From positions 62,001 to 126,000 of the forward strand of contig NZ_JBPOEU010000007.1 in the NCBI RefSeq assembly GCF_051251695.1: a DNA stretch of 64,000 nt, in the 5' to 3' direction. Positions within the stretch are counted from its first letter, which is position 1. The number at the start of each line of letters is the position of its first letter. This document shows, one piece after another, positions 33,156 to 41,784 of this stretch. The position numbers and the translations under genes were made by a program. The notes beneath the pieces are model-generated. The model was not told the DNA's origin and made no database searches. It saw only the letters and a program-made list of their open reading frames with translations. The stretch comes from Maritalea sp051251695. GTDB lineage: Bacteria; Pseudomonadota; Alphaproteobacteria; Rhizobiales; Devosiaceae.

Positions 33156-34133
33156 CTAACTCCCCTTCGTGTGCTCTGTAATAAACGCATCAAACGCGGC
33201 CAGTGCTTGGGCGCGGATACCATCTGTTTCCATAAAAATCTCGTGGCGCGAATTGGGCAGCACTGCATGACGCCCTATGCGCATACTCATGCCCAATTGC
33301 TCGATGGCGGGCGTTGACACGACAGTGTCCGACGCCGCTGCAAGCACCAATACCGGAATACGAACGCTGGATGGAAACTCAGAACTGTTGGCTTTGATCA
33401 TCGCCTTGAATGACGCGGCGCCCCAACTCACTGTTGGCGCACCGATCTCCAAATCAGGTCGATGATCAAGTGTTTTCACCATTCGCATATACCGACCATG
33501 GTCGGACGTTATATCGTTGCCGGGAAATGTCGCTTCGCTGGGGCGTTTAAATTCCCAAGGTTTGAGCGGCAACTGTCCCGCCCCTAAAAACTTGCCGACA
33601 CTTAACATCGTAGCTGTTGTTGAAAGGCTAAAGCCAGTTTCAACCGCCACCATTGGTGCGGTTAAAAACACCCGATCAAACATCAACTGATCGCGCGTGG
33701 TTGCCATGAGGGAAACAAGCCCGCCCATGGAGTGCCCTACTAGATAATATGGCGGGGGGCAGTCCGGCAGCAAAATATCCACATGAAAGCTGGTCAAGTC
33801 CGTCAAATAGTCGCGAAAATCTTCAACATATCCGAGTTTCGGATTGGCAATGAGACGCGCCGAACCACCCTGACCACGCCAATCAAATGTCGCCACGTTA
33901 AAGCCACGGCTTTGAAAATCCGCAATGGTCTCGAAATATTTTTCAATATATTCAGTGCGCCCCTGCACCAAACAAATGGTGCCTTTGGGCTTATTGCTGG
34001 TTGAGGCAAACAATGCATACCGCAATTGAATGCCGTCCTGGGTTTTAAAAAAACCTGCCCGCGCGCCGTCAGGAACTGGATTTGACGGAGTATTGGCTAA
34101 CTGTGGACCATCCACTTTAACAACTGACGACAT
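33156..34133 (-). CDS. alpha/beta hydrolase, lysophospholipase-like
   Basis: 325-residue hydrolase of the monoglyceride lipase/lysophospholipase (Hydrolase_4) group. Landmarks: LVQGRTEYIEKYFETI near residue 57, FDWRGQGGS near 85, nucleophile elbow VGHSMGGLVSL near 130 (Ser), and a late His in NSRHEIFME near 296, before a short tail. Similar to the rhizobial pldB-annotated proteins. There is no signal peptide, so it probably works at the cytoplasmic face of the membrane. The start ATG 34133 has GAGG four bases upstream. Its leader contains an intrinsic terminator (34196-34230) and a second strong hairpin, suggesting control by premature termination. Confidence 0.85.
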   Translation of the reverse strand: MSSVVKVDGPQLANTPSNPVPDGARAGFFKTQDGIQLRYALFASTSNKPKGTICLVQGRTEYIEKYFETIADFQSRGFNVATFDWRGQGGSARLIANPKLGYVEDFRDYLTDLTSFHVDILLPDCPPPYYLVGHSMGGLVSLMATTRDQLMFDRVFLTAPMVAVETGFSLSTTATMLSVGKFLGAGQLPLKPWEFKRPSEATFPGNDITSDHGRYMRMVKTLDHRPDLEIGAPTVSWGAASFKAMIKANSSEFPSSVRIPVLVLAAASDTVVSTPAIEQLGMSMRIGRHAVLPNSRHEIFMETDGIRAQALAAFDAFITEHTKGS

Positions 34134-34195
34134 ACTGCCTCACACTAAATCTATTGAGCGATCAATTCGCTTCTCATTTAGTAGTTCAACCGCAA

Positions 34196-34273
34196 CAAAA
34201 AAACCAGCAATCCAAAAATGAATTGCTGGTTCTTTAATTGGGACACCATGCGGGGGGCGGATGATGGCGTCCC
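34196..34273 (-). promoter_or_regulatory. structured leader with intrinsic terminator upstream of the lysophospholipase gene
   Basis: Minus strand, in RNA order: a 10-bp stem with one mismatch (plus-strand arms GGGACACCAT 34240-34249 and ATGGCGTCCC 34264-34273, C-rich loop on the RNA). Then comes a perfect 9-bp hairpin (ACCAGCAAT 34203-34211, ATTGCTGGT 34222-34230), followed by seven T. The structure ends 63 bases before the hydrolase ATG. It is either an attenuator for that gene or the 3' end of a separate small RNA. Confidence 0.65.
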
Positions 34274-34351
34274 ATTTCAGATAAGTTTTGTGGCACACTG
34301 TGAAGTGATCAGACTTTTTGGCGCCACAATCAAATACCTATCAAAGGTGAA

Positions 34352-34413
34352 CTGAACGATTTCCGAAATAGTCATTCATATTCCGTTCAGGCAGGAAAAT
34401 TACTGAAATCGTT
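34352..34413. repeat. overlapping inverted repeats upstream of hsp20
   Basis: Two mutually exclusive pairings share the same left arm: CTGAACG (34352-34358) with CGTTCAG (34384-34390), and AACGATTTC (34355-34363) with GAAATCGTT (34405-34413). A perfect ATTTC-C-GAAAT dyad (34359-34369) lies between them. A T7 run follows at 34421-34427. Confidence 0.5.
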
Positions 34414-34459
34414 GGCTGTATTTTTTTAGATGGACAGAACTTTTTTTAAACGAACAGGT

Positions 34460-34489
34460 CTTGAAACCTAAAATTTATGCACAACATTA
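34460..34489 (+). promoter_or_regulatory. putative heat shock (RpoH) promoter of hsp20
   Basis: CTTGAA (34460-34465) followed at 16 bp by CAACATTA (34482-34489) resembles the sigma-32 pattern CTTGAA ... CCCCATNTA. Transcription would start about 100 bases before the hsp20 ATG, leaving room for the structured leader. The -10 match is only moderate. Confidence 0.45.
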
Positions 34490-34525
34490 CAATCGTTGGT
34501 TGCCACTGATGGGATCAACTTGGAG

Positions 34526-34598
34526 CGCCGCCGCTAATATGCGGGTCGTGCCAACAACAACAAAACTGCATGTTGCTCATAGGAGAATATGTTATGCA
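34526..34598 (+). promoter_or_regulatory. ROSE-like RNA thermometer in the hsp20 leader
   Basis: TTGCT (34573-34577) faces the ribosome site AGGA (34581-34584) across a 3-nt loop, the pairing (U-Y-G-C-U with A-G-G-A) that defines ROSE elements of rhizobial small heat shock genes. The hairpin is closed by TGCAT (34567-34571) with ATGCA (34594-34598), which covers the start codon. An upstream hairpin CCGC/GCGG (34531-34544) matches the multi-stem architecture. Melting on heating would expose the ribosome site. Confidence 0.65.
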
Positions 34599-35061
34599 AA
34601 ATTTAGACCTATCCCCATTTTACCGCTCAACAGTGGGCTTTGATCGCTTTTTCTCACTTCTTGACGATCACTCCCCACAAGAAGCGAACGCATTTCCCCC
34701 TTACAATATCGAACGCACTGGCGACGATACCTATCGCATCACGATGGCCGTTGCAGGCTTCTCGTCCGATGACATCGTGATCGAAACAAAAGAAAACTCG
34801 ATCAGCGTCAAAGGCGGCAAATCAACTTCTGGCACAGAGCAAAAACGTGAATTCCTCCATCGCGGGATTGCAGAGCGCTCATTTGAACGCCGCTTCCAGC
34901 TCGCCGATCACGTTGAAGTACGCGGCGCTGATCTAGAAAATGGCCTGTTGCACATTGATTTGACGCGAGAACTGCCCGAAAGCAAACGGCCACGCAAGAT
35001 TGCGATTGGATCAACTTCATCAAATGAAACAAAGACTATTGAAAACGAAGCAAAGAACTAA
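34594..35061 (+). CDS. small heat shock protein, Hsp20/IbpA family
   Basis: 155-residue ATP-independent chaperone that holds unfolding proteins during heat stress. The alpha-crystallin domain spans about residues 35-130: PPYNIERTGDDTYRITMAVAG, then IVIETKENSISVKGGK and LLHIDLTRELPE with the late hydrophobic strand. The N-terminal FYRSTVGFDRFFSLL matches the IbpA-type (class A) proteins common in rhizobia, and a basic tail SKRPRKIAIGS follows. ATG 34594 is chosen because AGGAG precedes it; the upstream ATG at 34570 lies within the leader hairpin. It is preceded by a ROSE-like thermometer and followed by a terminator hairpin at 35110-35143, so it is a single-gene unit. Confidence 0.94.
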   Translation: MQNLDLSPFYRSTVGFDRFFSLLDDHSPQEANAFPPYNIERTGDDTYRITMAVAGFSSDDIVIETKENSISVKGGKSTSGTEQKREFLHRGIAERSFERRFQLADHVEVRGADLENGLLHIDLTRELPESKRPRKIAIGSTSSNETKTIENEAKN

Positions 35062-35109
35062 ATTGTAACTATACCTAATGCTTCAATAGTTCGATAAATT
35101 ATACATATG

Positions 35110-35143
35110 GCAGGCGCAGTTATTTAACAATTACTGCGCCTGC
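35110..35143 (+). terminator. terminator hairpin after hsp20
   Basis: Perfect 11-bp stem GCAGGCGCAGT (35110-35120) with ACTGCGCCTGC (35133-35143) and a 12-nt loop, 48 bases after the hsp20 stop. Only TTTGGCATTT follows, so the T-tract is weak. Confidence 0.7.
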
Positions 35144-35526
35144 TTTGGCATTTACATTCCAACTATTCTCTTGCCCTGCGACAAAAAAACTTACCTCTCA
35201 CATCTTGCCCAGACGGATTTTTTCTGGCAATCTGCATCACAAAATAGGACAGCAATATTGTCCATTAAAAAACACCGCACTGTCTTTATCCCATAAAAAT
35301 TATTGGATATGGACAGTTGAACGCGTGTCATACGCCATTGGTAAGGCGCTAGGGGAGAGCTTGGAAAACCAAGTTCTCAAGCTGAACGGCAACATATCAA
35401 ATTGCCCGTTCTTTTGAAAATTGTTTGCGCAACGTCGCAACGAGCCGCTCGTGGTATTCCAACGAGCGACCCGAGCAGATGACCTGACCCAAAATTTAGT
35501 CCGTGCTGGACTAATGGGCGAAACTT
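35144..35526. other. gltB upstream region with alternative hairpins
   Basis: No convincing gene; a 90-codon open frame here starts with TTG inside the preceding terminator and has no family features. The notable part is 35440-35514. ACGAGC (35440-35445) can pair with GCTCGT (35447-35452, too close to form a good loop, but a 13-bp palindrome). GCTCGT can instead pair with a second ACGAGC (35462-35467), extended by GG/CC. A 7-bp hairpin TTAGTCC/GGACTAA (35496-35514) then ends 24 bases before the gltB start. Confidence 0.45.
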
Positions 35527-35538
35527 ATGGAGGGGCTT

Positions 35539-38500
35539 ATGGCCAACAGTATCGACACCTTGATGGAGAGCGCATCAACAAGCGCGACCTTCGCGTATAA
35601 TGGTCGTCCCGCCAAGCAGGGCCTTTATGATCCAGCGAACGAACATGACGCGTGCGGTCTAGGCTTCATTGCAAATATCGACAATACGAAAACCCACGAT
35701 ATTGTTCAAAACGGCTTAGACATTTTGATCAACTTAACGCACCGTGGTGCGGTAGGTGCCGACCCATTGATGGGTGACGGCGCAGGCATGTTGGTTCAGA
35801 TGCCCCATGCATTTTTTGCAAAATCGTTGGATTTTGAACTACCCGCCCCCGGTGAATATGCGGTTGCCATGTTGTTTTACCCCAACAACCAAGACCTAAA
35901 AGTTCAGTGCGCCGCTAAACTTGCCGAATGCGCAGAAGGCGAAGGCCTTGAAATTCTTGGTACGCGCGAAGTCCCCACTGACAATTCAGGCCTTTCAGCA
36001 GGCGTAATCGGCACCCAACCCATTATCGAACAAGTGTTTTTCGCACGCCCCGAAGGCATGGACACCGACACGTTTGAAACAAAATTGCTCATCACCCGCA
36101 AAGTGATTTCAAACACTATTTACGCCGCTTTACCTGCTTCTAACAGCGACAACGGATTTTACGTTGTTTCCATGTCCGCCAGAACGCTGGTTTATAAAGG
36201 CATGTTCCTCGCCAATCAATTGGGCCCGTTTTACCCCGATTTAGGCGACAAAGACTTCACGTCCGCATTGGCGCTTGTTCACCAACGCTTTTCAACCAAC
36301 ACGTTCCCGTCTTGGAAATTGGCTCACCCCTATCGCTTTGTCGCTCATAATGGCGAAATCAACACGATCCGGGGAAATGTGAACTGGATGGCCGCGCGCC
36401 AAGCATCCGTTTCTTCTGACCGGTTCGGTGATGACATTTCCAAAATTTGGCCCATTTCATATGAGGGGCAATCGGACACGGCCTGTTTTGACAATGCGCT
36501 CGAATTCCTTGTGCGTGGCGGCTATGACCTACCCCATGCAGCGATGATGATGGTGCCCCAAGCATGGGCCGGCAATCCGTTAATGAATGAAGAGCGCAAA
36601 GCGTTTTATGAATATCACGCAGCGATCATGGAGCCATGGGATGGCCCTGCCGCACTGACCATGACAGATGGTCGTCGTATCGCAGCGACACTAGACCGCA
36701 ACGGCCTGCGCCCTGCCCGTTATTGCGTCACCAAATCGGGTCAAATCATTTTGGCGTCTGAAGCTGGCGTTTTGGACATCCCCGAAGATCAAATCGTTGA
36801 AAAATGGCGTTTACAGCCGGGCAAAATGCTACTGGTTGACCTGGAAGCTGGAAAAATCATTTCCGACGATGAGATCAAAACCAAACTCGCGCAGAAAAAC
36901 CCCTATCAAAAATGGTTGGGCCGCACACAAATCGTACTAGAAGACGTGCCAGCGGTTGATCGTCACCCGCTAAAATCATCTGAAAGTCTTTTGGATCGCC
37001 AACAGGCGTTCGGTTACACAACTGAAGACATCAAGTTTTTGATGACGCCGATGGCAACCACGGGCCAAGAAGCAGTTGGTTCCATGGGCACAGATACACC
37101 AATTTCGGCGCTCAGCGATAAATCCAAATTGCTCTATAGCTATTTCAAGCAAAACTTCGCGCAAGTGACCAACCCGCCGATCGATCCGATCCGTGAGGAA
37201 AGTGTCATGAGCTTGATTTCCTTTATCGGACCACGGCCAAACTTGTTTGACCTTGAAGGCTTGTCGAACCAGAAACGCCTTGAAGTGCGCCAGCCGATTT
37301 TGACCAATGAAGATTTGGAAAAAATCCGCACCATCGGCAATATTGGCGATAACCAGTTCCTCACCGAAACCATTGACGTTACATATGCGGCTGAAAAAGG
37401 CGCTGATTGGATGGAAGTGGCTTTGGAAGCGATCTGCGACCGCGCAGAAAGTGCTGTGCTCTTGGGCACAAACATTATCGTGCTTTCTGATCGCCTGCTC
37501 AGCAATGACCGAATTGCGATACCAGCGCTTCTGGCGACAGCTGCCGTTCACCATCACCTGATCCGCAAAGGCTTGCGCACATCATGTGGCCTTGTGGTTG
37601 AAACGGGCGAAGCCCGCGAAGTCCATCACTTTGCTGTTTTGGCAGGGTATGGCGCAGAAGCGATTAACCCGTATTTGGCATTTGAAACCATCGCGGCGTT
37701 ACAAGCCGAAGGCCAGTTCCCACCCGAAGTTGATGAACAAGAATGTGTTGATCGCTACATCAAATCAATTGGCAAAGGCTTGTTAAAAGTCATGTCCAAG
37801 ATGGGCATTTCAACCTTCCAGTCCTATTGCGGGGCACAAATTTTTGATGCCGTTGGCCTTTCTACTCAGTTTGTTGAACAGTTCTTCTTTGGCACAGGCA
37901 CTTCAATTGAAGGCGTTGGCCTTACCGAAGTTGCGCGCGAAACAGTGGACCGTCACGACCTCGCGTTTGGCGACGATGCTACATTGACCAACTCACTGGA
38001 TGTCGGTGGCGAATATCAATATCGCGTACGTGGGGAAGCCCATGCGTGGTCACCAAACGCGATTGCCGATTTGCAACACGCGGTGCGCACAGCAGAACAG
38101 TCTCCGGCTTCTGCGCAGCAAAAATATGATACGTTCGCCAAAGCGATCAATGATGCTTCTGAAAAACTATTGAACATCCGTTCGCTGTTCGAAATCAAAC
38201 CGCTTGGCGACCCAATTGACATTTCAAAGGTTGAACCGGCCACTGATATCGTTCGCCGTTTTGCAACCGGCGCGATGTCTTACGGCTCCATCAGCCGAGA
38301 AGCGCACACGTCCCTTGCGGTGGCCATGAACCAAATTGGCGGCAAGTCAAACACAGGTGAAGGCGGCGAAGAACCAGATCGGTATAACCCACTGCCTGAC
38401 GGCTCGCGCAATCCTGAACGCTCGGCCATCAAGCAAGTCGCGTCTGGCCGCTTTGGTGTAACAACCGACTATTTGGTCAATGCGGATATGATCCAAATTA

Positions 38501-40245
38501 AAGTCGCCCAGGGTGCAAAACCCGGCGAGGGCGGACAATTGCCCGGCCACAAAGTGGACGCAGTGATTGCCCAAACCCGTCACTCCACGCCCGGCGTTGG
38601 CTTGATTTCACCGCCACCGCACCACGACATTTATTCAATCGAAGATTTGGCTCAGCTGATTTACGATCTGAAAAACGTCAATGAGAAAGCCGACATTTCA
38701 GTAAAACTCGTTTCTGAATTGGGTGTTGGCACTGTTGCTGCCGGTGTGGCCAAAGCACATGCGGACCATATCACGATTTCAGGCTTTGATGGCGGCACAG
38801 GCGCGTCGCCTCTTACATCGCTAAAACATGCAGGATCTCCGTGGGAAATCGGCCTTGCTGAAACCCATCAAACCCTTGTTCTAAACCGCTTGCGCTCTCG
38901 TGTAGCGTTACAAGTTGATGGTGGTTTCAAAACGGGCCGTGACGTTCTTGTTGGCGCACTGTTGGGTGCGGACGAGTTCGCTTTTGCCACAGCGCCCCTC
39001 ATCGCTGCGGGTTGCTTGATGATGCGCAAATGTCATCTGAACACTTGCCCTGTCGGGATCGCCACACAAGACCCTGTATTGCGCAAACGCTTTAAAGGCA
39101 CGCCCGAGCATGTGATCAACTATTTCTTCTATGTCGCTGAAGAACTTCGCCAACTGATGGCAGAAATGGGCGCACAAACCATCAATGAGCTTGTGGGGCG
39201 TTCTGATCTTTTGGGTCAAAAGCGAACCGACGACCATTGGAAAGCTCAAGGCATCGACGTTACTAAGCTTTTCCATAAGCCTGAACTGGTTGGCGATGAT
39301 ACATATTATCACTCGCAAACTCAAAATCATGAGCTTGAAGAAATCCTTGATCGCACACTGATCAAGAAAGCGAAGCCAGCTTTGGAAAACGGTGAACCGG
39401 TTAAGTTTGATATAGATATCAAATCAAAGAACCGTTCTGCAGGCGCGATGCTTTCGGGCAAAGTTGCAGAAAAATACGGCCTTGAAGGTTTGCCTGAAGA
39501 CACAATTGCAGTGAACTTAAAAGGCATTGCGGGCCAAGCATTTGGCGCATTCTTGATGAACGGCGTGAGCTTTGACCTGGTTGGTGAAGCCAACGATTAT
39601 GTTGGTAAGGGCTTGTCTGGCGGACGCATTGTGGTTCGGCCACCTGAAAACACAAATATTGTGCCTGAAAACGCCATCATCGTCGGCAACACGGTGCTGT
39701 ATGGCGCGGTTTCTGGCGAGTGCTATTTCCGGGGCATTGCAGGCGAACGCTTCGCTGTGCGTAACTCAGGGGCAGTTGCTGTTGTTGAAGGCACCGGCGA
39801 CCATGGGTGTGAATATATGACCGGTGGCATCGTCGTGGTGATCGGTGAAACCGGTCGCAACTTTGCTGCGGGCATGTCGGGCGGCGTGGCTTATGTGTTT
39901 GATGAAGACCAAACATTCCGTTCTCGCTGCAATTTGGCAATGGTCGATATTGAACCGGTGCTGGAAGAAGAAGAATTGATGCGCGAACACCACCACCATG
40001 GTGGCGACATCGAATGGCACGGTCGTGTTGATATTTCAGGCGATATGACCAAGCATGATGACGAGCGTTTGCGTCAGCTGATTTCAAACCATTTTCACTA
40101 TACCGGTTCAACTCGAGCCAAAGCGATCTTGGACGACTGGGAGCAACACCGTTCCAAGTTCGTAAAAGTGATGCCAGTCGAATACCGCCGCGCCATCCTT
40201 GAGATGGAACAGCAAAAAAACAAACAATCTTCGGCCAAGGCGTAA
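35539..40245 (+). CDS. gltB: glutamate synthase (NADPH) large subunit
   Basis: Large subunit of GOGAT, which makes two glutamates from glutamine and 2-oxoglutarate; the central ammonium assimilation step with glutamine synthetase. 1568 residues. The start at ATG 35539 (GGAGG five bases upstream) gives a 38-residue propeptide before the expected mature N-terminal Cys39 in NEHDACGLGFIA, the amidotransferase nucleophile. The FMN-binding barrel has GGKSNTGEGGEEPDRY and FDGGTGASPLTSLKHAG near residues 930-1100. The 3Fe-4S cluster Cys set C-x5-C-x4-C is in GCLMMRKCHLNTCPVG near 1160. The C-terminal GXGXG helix domain is complete. It is followed after 12 bp by gltD. Leader hairpins upstream suggest post-initiation control. 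Confidence 0.97.
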   Translation: MANSIDTLMESASTSATFAYNGRPAKQGLYDPANEHDACGLGFIANIDNTKTHDIVQNGLDILINLTHRGAVGADPLMGDGAGMLVQMPHAFFAKSLDFELPAPGEYAVAMLFYPNNQDLKVQCAAKLAECAEGEGLEILGTREVPTDNSGLSAGVIGTQPIIEQVFFARPEGMDTDTFETKLLITRKVISNTIYAALPASNSDNGFYVVSMSARTLVYKGMFLANQLGPFYPDLGDKDFTSALALVHQRFSTNTFPSWKLAHPYRFVAHNGEINTIRGNVNWMAARQASVSSDRFGDDISKIWPISYEGQSDTACFDNALEFLVRGGYDLPHAAMMMVPQAWAGNPLMNEERKAFYEYHAAIMEPWDGPAALTMTDGRRIAATLDRNGLRPARYCVTKSGQIILASEAGVLDIPEDQIVEKWRLQPGKMLLVDLEAGKIISDDEIKTKLAQKNPYQKWLGRTQIVLEDVPAVDRHPLKSSESLLDRQQAFGYTTEDIKFLMTPMATTGQEAVGSMGTDTPISALSDKSKLLYSYFKQNFAQVTNPPIDPIREESVMSLISFIGPRPNLFDLEGLSNQKRLEVRQPILTNEDLEKIRTIGNIGDNQFLTETIDVTYAAEKGADWMEVALEAICDRAESAVLLGTNIIVLSDRLLSNDRIAIPALLATAAVHHHLIRKGLRTSCGLVVETGEAREVHHFAVLAGYGAEAINPYLAFETIAALQAEGQFPPEVDEQECVDRYIKSIGKGLLKVMSKMGISTFQSYCGAQIFDAVGLSTQFVEQFFFGTGTSIEGVGLTEVARETVDRHDLAFGDDATLTNSLDVGGEYQYRVRGEAHAWSPNAIADLQHAVRTAEQSPASAQQKYDTFAKAINDASEKLLNIRSLFEIKPLGDPIDISKVEPATDIVRRFATGAMSYGSISREAHTSLAVAMNQIGGKSNTGEGGEEPDRYNPLPDGSRNPERSAIKQVASGRFGVTTDYLVNADMIQIKVAQGAKPGEGGQLPGHKVDAVIAQTRHSTPGVGLISPPPHHDIYSIEDLAQLIYDLKNVNEKADISVKLVSELGVGTVAAGVAKAHADHITISGFDGGTGASPLTSLKHAGSPWEIGLAETHQTLVLNRLRSRVALQVDGGFKTGRDVLVGALLGADEFAFATAPLIAAGCLMMRKCHLNTCPVGIATQDPVLRKRFKGTPEHVINYFFYVAEELRQLMAEMGAQTINELVGRSDLLGQKRTDDHWKAQGIDVTKLFHKPELVGDDTYYHSQTQNHELEEILDRTLIKKAKPALENGEPVKFDIDIKSKNRSAGAMLSGKVAEKYGLEGLPEDTIAVNLKGIAGQAFGAFLMNGVSFDLVGEANDYVGKGLSGGRIVVRPPENTNIVPENAIIVGNTVLYGAVSGECYFRGIAGERFAVRNSGAVAVVEGTGDHGCEYMTGGIVVVIGETGRNFAAGMSGGVAYVFDEDQTFRSRCNLAMVDIEPVLEEEELMREHHHHGGDIEWHGRVDISGDMTKHDDERLRQLISNHFHYTGSTRAKAILDDWEQHRSKFVKVMPVEYRRAILEMEQQKNKQSSAKA

Positions 40246-40257
40246 GGGAGAACTAAG

Positions 40258-41685
40258 ATGGGTAAGCATACAGGTTTTCTCGAAGTCGACCGTCAAGAAG
40301 CACGTTATGAACCGGCTTCGGACCGCATTCGGCACTATAATGAATTTACGGTGCCACTGACCGAGGGTGAAATCGTTCGGCAGGCCTCGCGTTGCATGGA
40401 TTGCGGCATTCCCTATTGCCATGGCGATACGGGTTGCCCGGTAAACAATCAAATTCCAGATTGGAACGATCTCGTTCATCAACGCGATTGGGAACGTGCC
40501 GCGCTTAACCTACATTCAACAAACAACTTCCCAGAATTCACGGGCCGCATTTGCCCGGCACCCTGCGAAGAAGCATGTACGCTGAACTTGGAAGACCAAC
40601 CTGTCACCATCAAAACGGTTGAGCAAACCATCGCTGATCGTGCCATTAAAAATGGCTGGATTGCGCCTCAGCCTCCAGAAACAAAAACCGGCAAAAAGAT
40701 AGCGATAGTTGGATCTGGGCCAGCTGGTTTGGCGGCAGCTCAACAATTGGCACGTGCCGGACATGATGTTCATGTGTTTGAACGCGAAGCGAAAGCTGGT
40801 GGTTTGTTGCGCTACGGTATTCCAGATTTCAAAATGGAAAAAAGCCATATTGATTTCCGCGTTGAGCAAATGGAAGCCGAAGGCGTTACGTTCCATTATA
40901 ATGAAAATATTGGCGTCACCCGCACGCTTGAAGGCATTCAAAAAACCCACGACGCTGTATTGCTAACCGGTGGTTCTGAACATCCTCGTGATCCGGGTTG
41001 CGAGGGCACAGAATTTGCTGGCGTACATTATGCGATGCCCTACTTGGTGCAGCAAAACAAACGCAATGGCGGCGAAGAAATCGGCGATGCCGATCCCATT
41101 TTAGCCACGGGTAAAAAAGTTGTCGTGATTGGCGGCGGCGACACCGCATCTGATTGCGTGGGCACAGCCTTCCGTCAAGGCGCCGTTTCTGTGACCCAAA
41201 TGGATATCCGCCCACAACCACCTGAAAAAGAAGACAAGCTAACCTCATGGCCCAACTGGGCGATTAAAATGCGGACATCTTCGTCACAAGCTGAAGGCGC
41301 AAATCGTGAGTTTCAAGCAGCAACGCTTGAAATCATTAGCGACAATATTGGCCATGTTAAGGGCGTAAAATGCTCTCGTGTGGATCAAACCCGTTCACCA
41401 ATTGAGGGCGAAGACTTTATTCTCAAAGCCGATCTGGTGCTCATGGCAATTGGTTTCGCGCACCCGATTTTTGAAGGCATGATTGAAGAACTTGGTGCAG
41501 ACCTTGATCCACGCAAAAACCTTTTTGCTGACACCATGTCTTATAAAACCAGCGTCGAAGGCGTTTATGCCGCGGGCGATATGCGTCGTGGTCAATCGCT
41601 TGTGGTCTGGGCGATCCGTGAAGGACGCCAAGCCGCTCGCTCTATTGATTTCGACCTAATGGGGAACACAAGTCTACCGCGCTGA
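40258..41685 (+). CDS. gltD: glutamate synthase (NADPH) small subunit
   Basis: Electron-input subunit of GOGAT: takes electrons from NADPH through FAD and 4Fe-4S clusters to GltB. 475 residues. N-terminal cluster Cys are visible in CMDCGIPYCHGDTGCP and CPAPCEEAC. The FAD-binding motif is IVGSGPAGLAAAQQL near residue 150, and the NADPH-binding motif VVIGGGDTASDCVG near 288. The end has YAAGDMRRGQSLVVWAIREG, the usual flavin-site closing motif. It lies 12 bp behind gltB and is closed by a strong terminator at 41715-41752. Confidence 0.97.
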   Translation: MGKHTGFLEVDRQEARYEPASDRIRHYNEFTVPLTEGEIVRQASRCMDCGIPYCHGDTGCPVNNQIPDWNDLVHQRDWERAALNLHSTNNFPEFTGRICPAPCEEACTLNLEDQPVTIKTVEQTIADRAIKNGWIAPQPPETKTGKKIAIVGSGPAGLAAAQQLARAGHDVHVFEREAKAGGLLRYGIPDFKMEKSHIDFRVEQMEAEGVTFHYNENIGVTRTLEGIQKTHDAVLLTGGSEHPRDPGCEGTEFAGVHYAMPYLVQQNKRNGGEEIGDADPILATGKKVVVIGGGDTASDCVGTAFRQGAVSVTQMDIRPQPPEKEDKLTSWPNWAIKMRTSSSQAEGANREFQAATLEIISDNIGHVKGVKCSRVDQTRSPIEGEDFILKADLVLMAIGFAHPIFEGMIEELGADLDPRKNLFADTMSYKTSVEGVYAAGDMRRGQSLVVWAIREGRQAARSIDFDLMGNTSLPR

Positions 41686-41714
41686 CCCCACAATCCGCGC
41701 GTTGGATTTGCAAG

Positions 41715-41752
41715 GCCGACATCAATGCACCCCATTGATGTCGGCTTTATTT
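41715..41752 (+). terminator. Rho-independent terminator of gltBD
   Basis: Perfect 13-bp stem GCCGACATCAATG (41715-41727) with CATTGATGTCGGC (41733-41745), loop of 5, followed by TTTATTTATT. Starts 30 bases after the gltD stop. Confidence 0.9.
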
Positions 41753-41784
41753 ATTGTTCTATTGTTCTATTGTTCTATTGTTCT
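41753..41784. repeat. four tandem copies of the 8-mer ATTGTTCT
   Basis: ATTGTTCT occurs four times without interruption (41753-41760, 41761-41768, 41769-41776, 41777-41784). The repeat lies between the gltD terminator and, on the other strand, contains the stop codon and last codons of the DUF459 gene. An 8-bp unit is not a multiple of three, so copy-number change would shift the frame of the last residues. Confidence 0.9.

Noticed and set aside
34461..34643. Small open frame overlapping the hsp20 start
   Set aside because: It runs through the heat shock promoter and leader, out of frame with hsp20, and has no ribosome site.
35145..35417. 90-codon open frame between hsp20 and gltB
   Set aside because: It starts with TTG inside the terminator hairpin, has no ribosome site, no recognisable family and a random-looking composition; the region is better explained as leader and control DNA.
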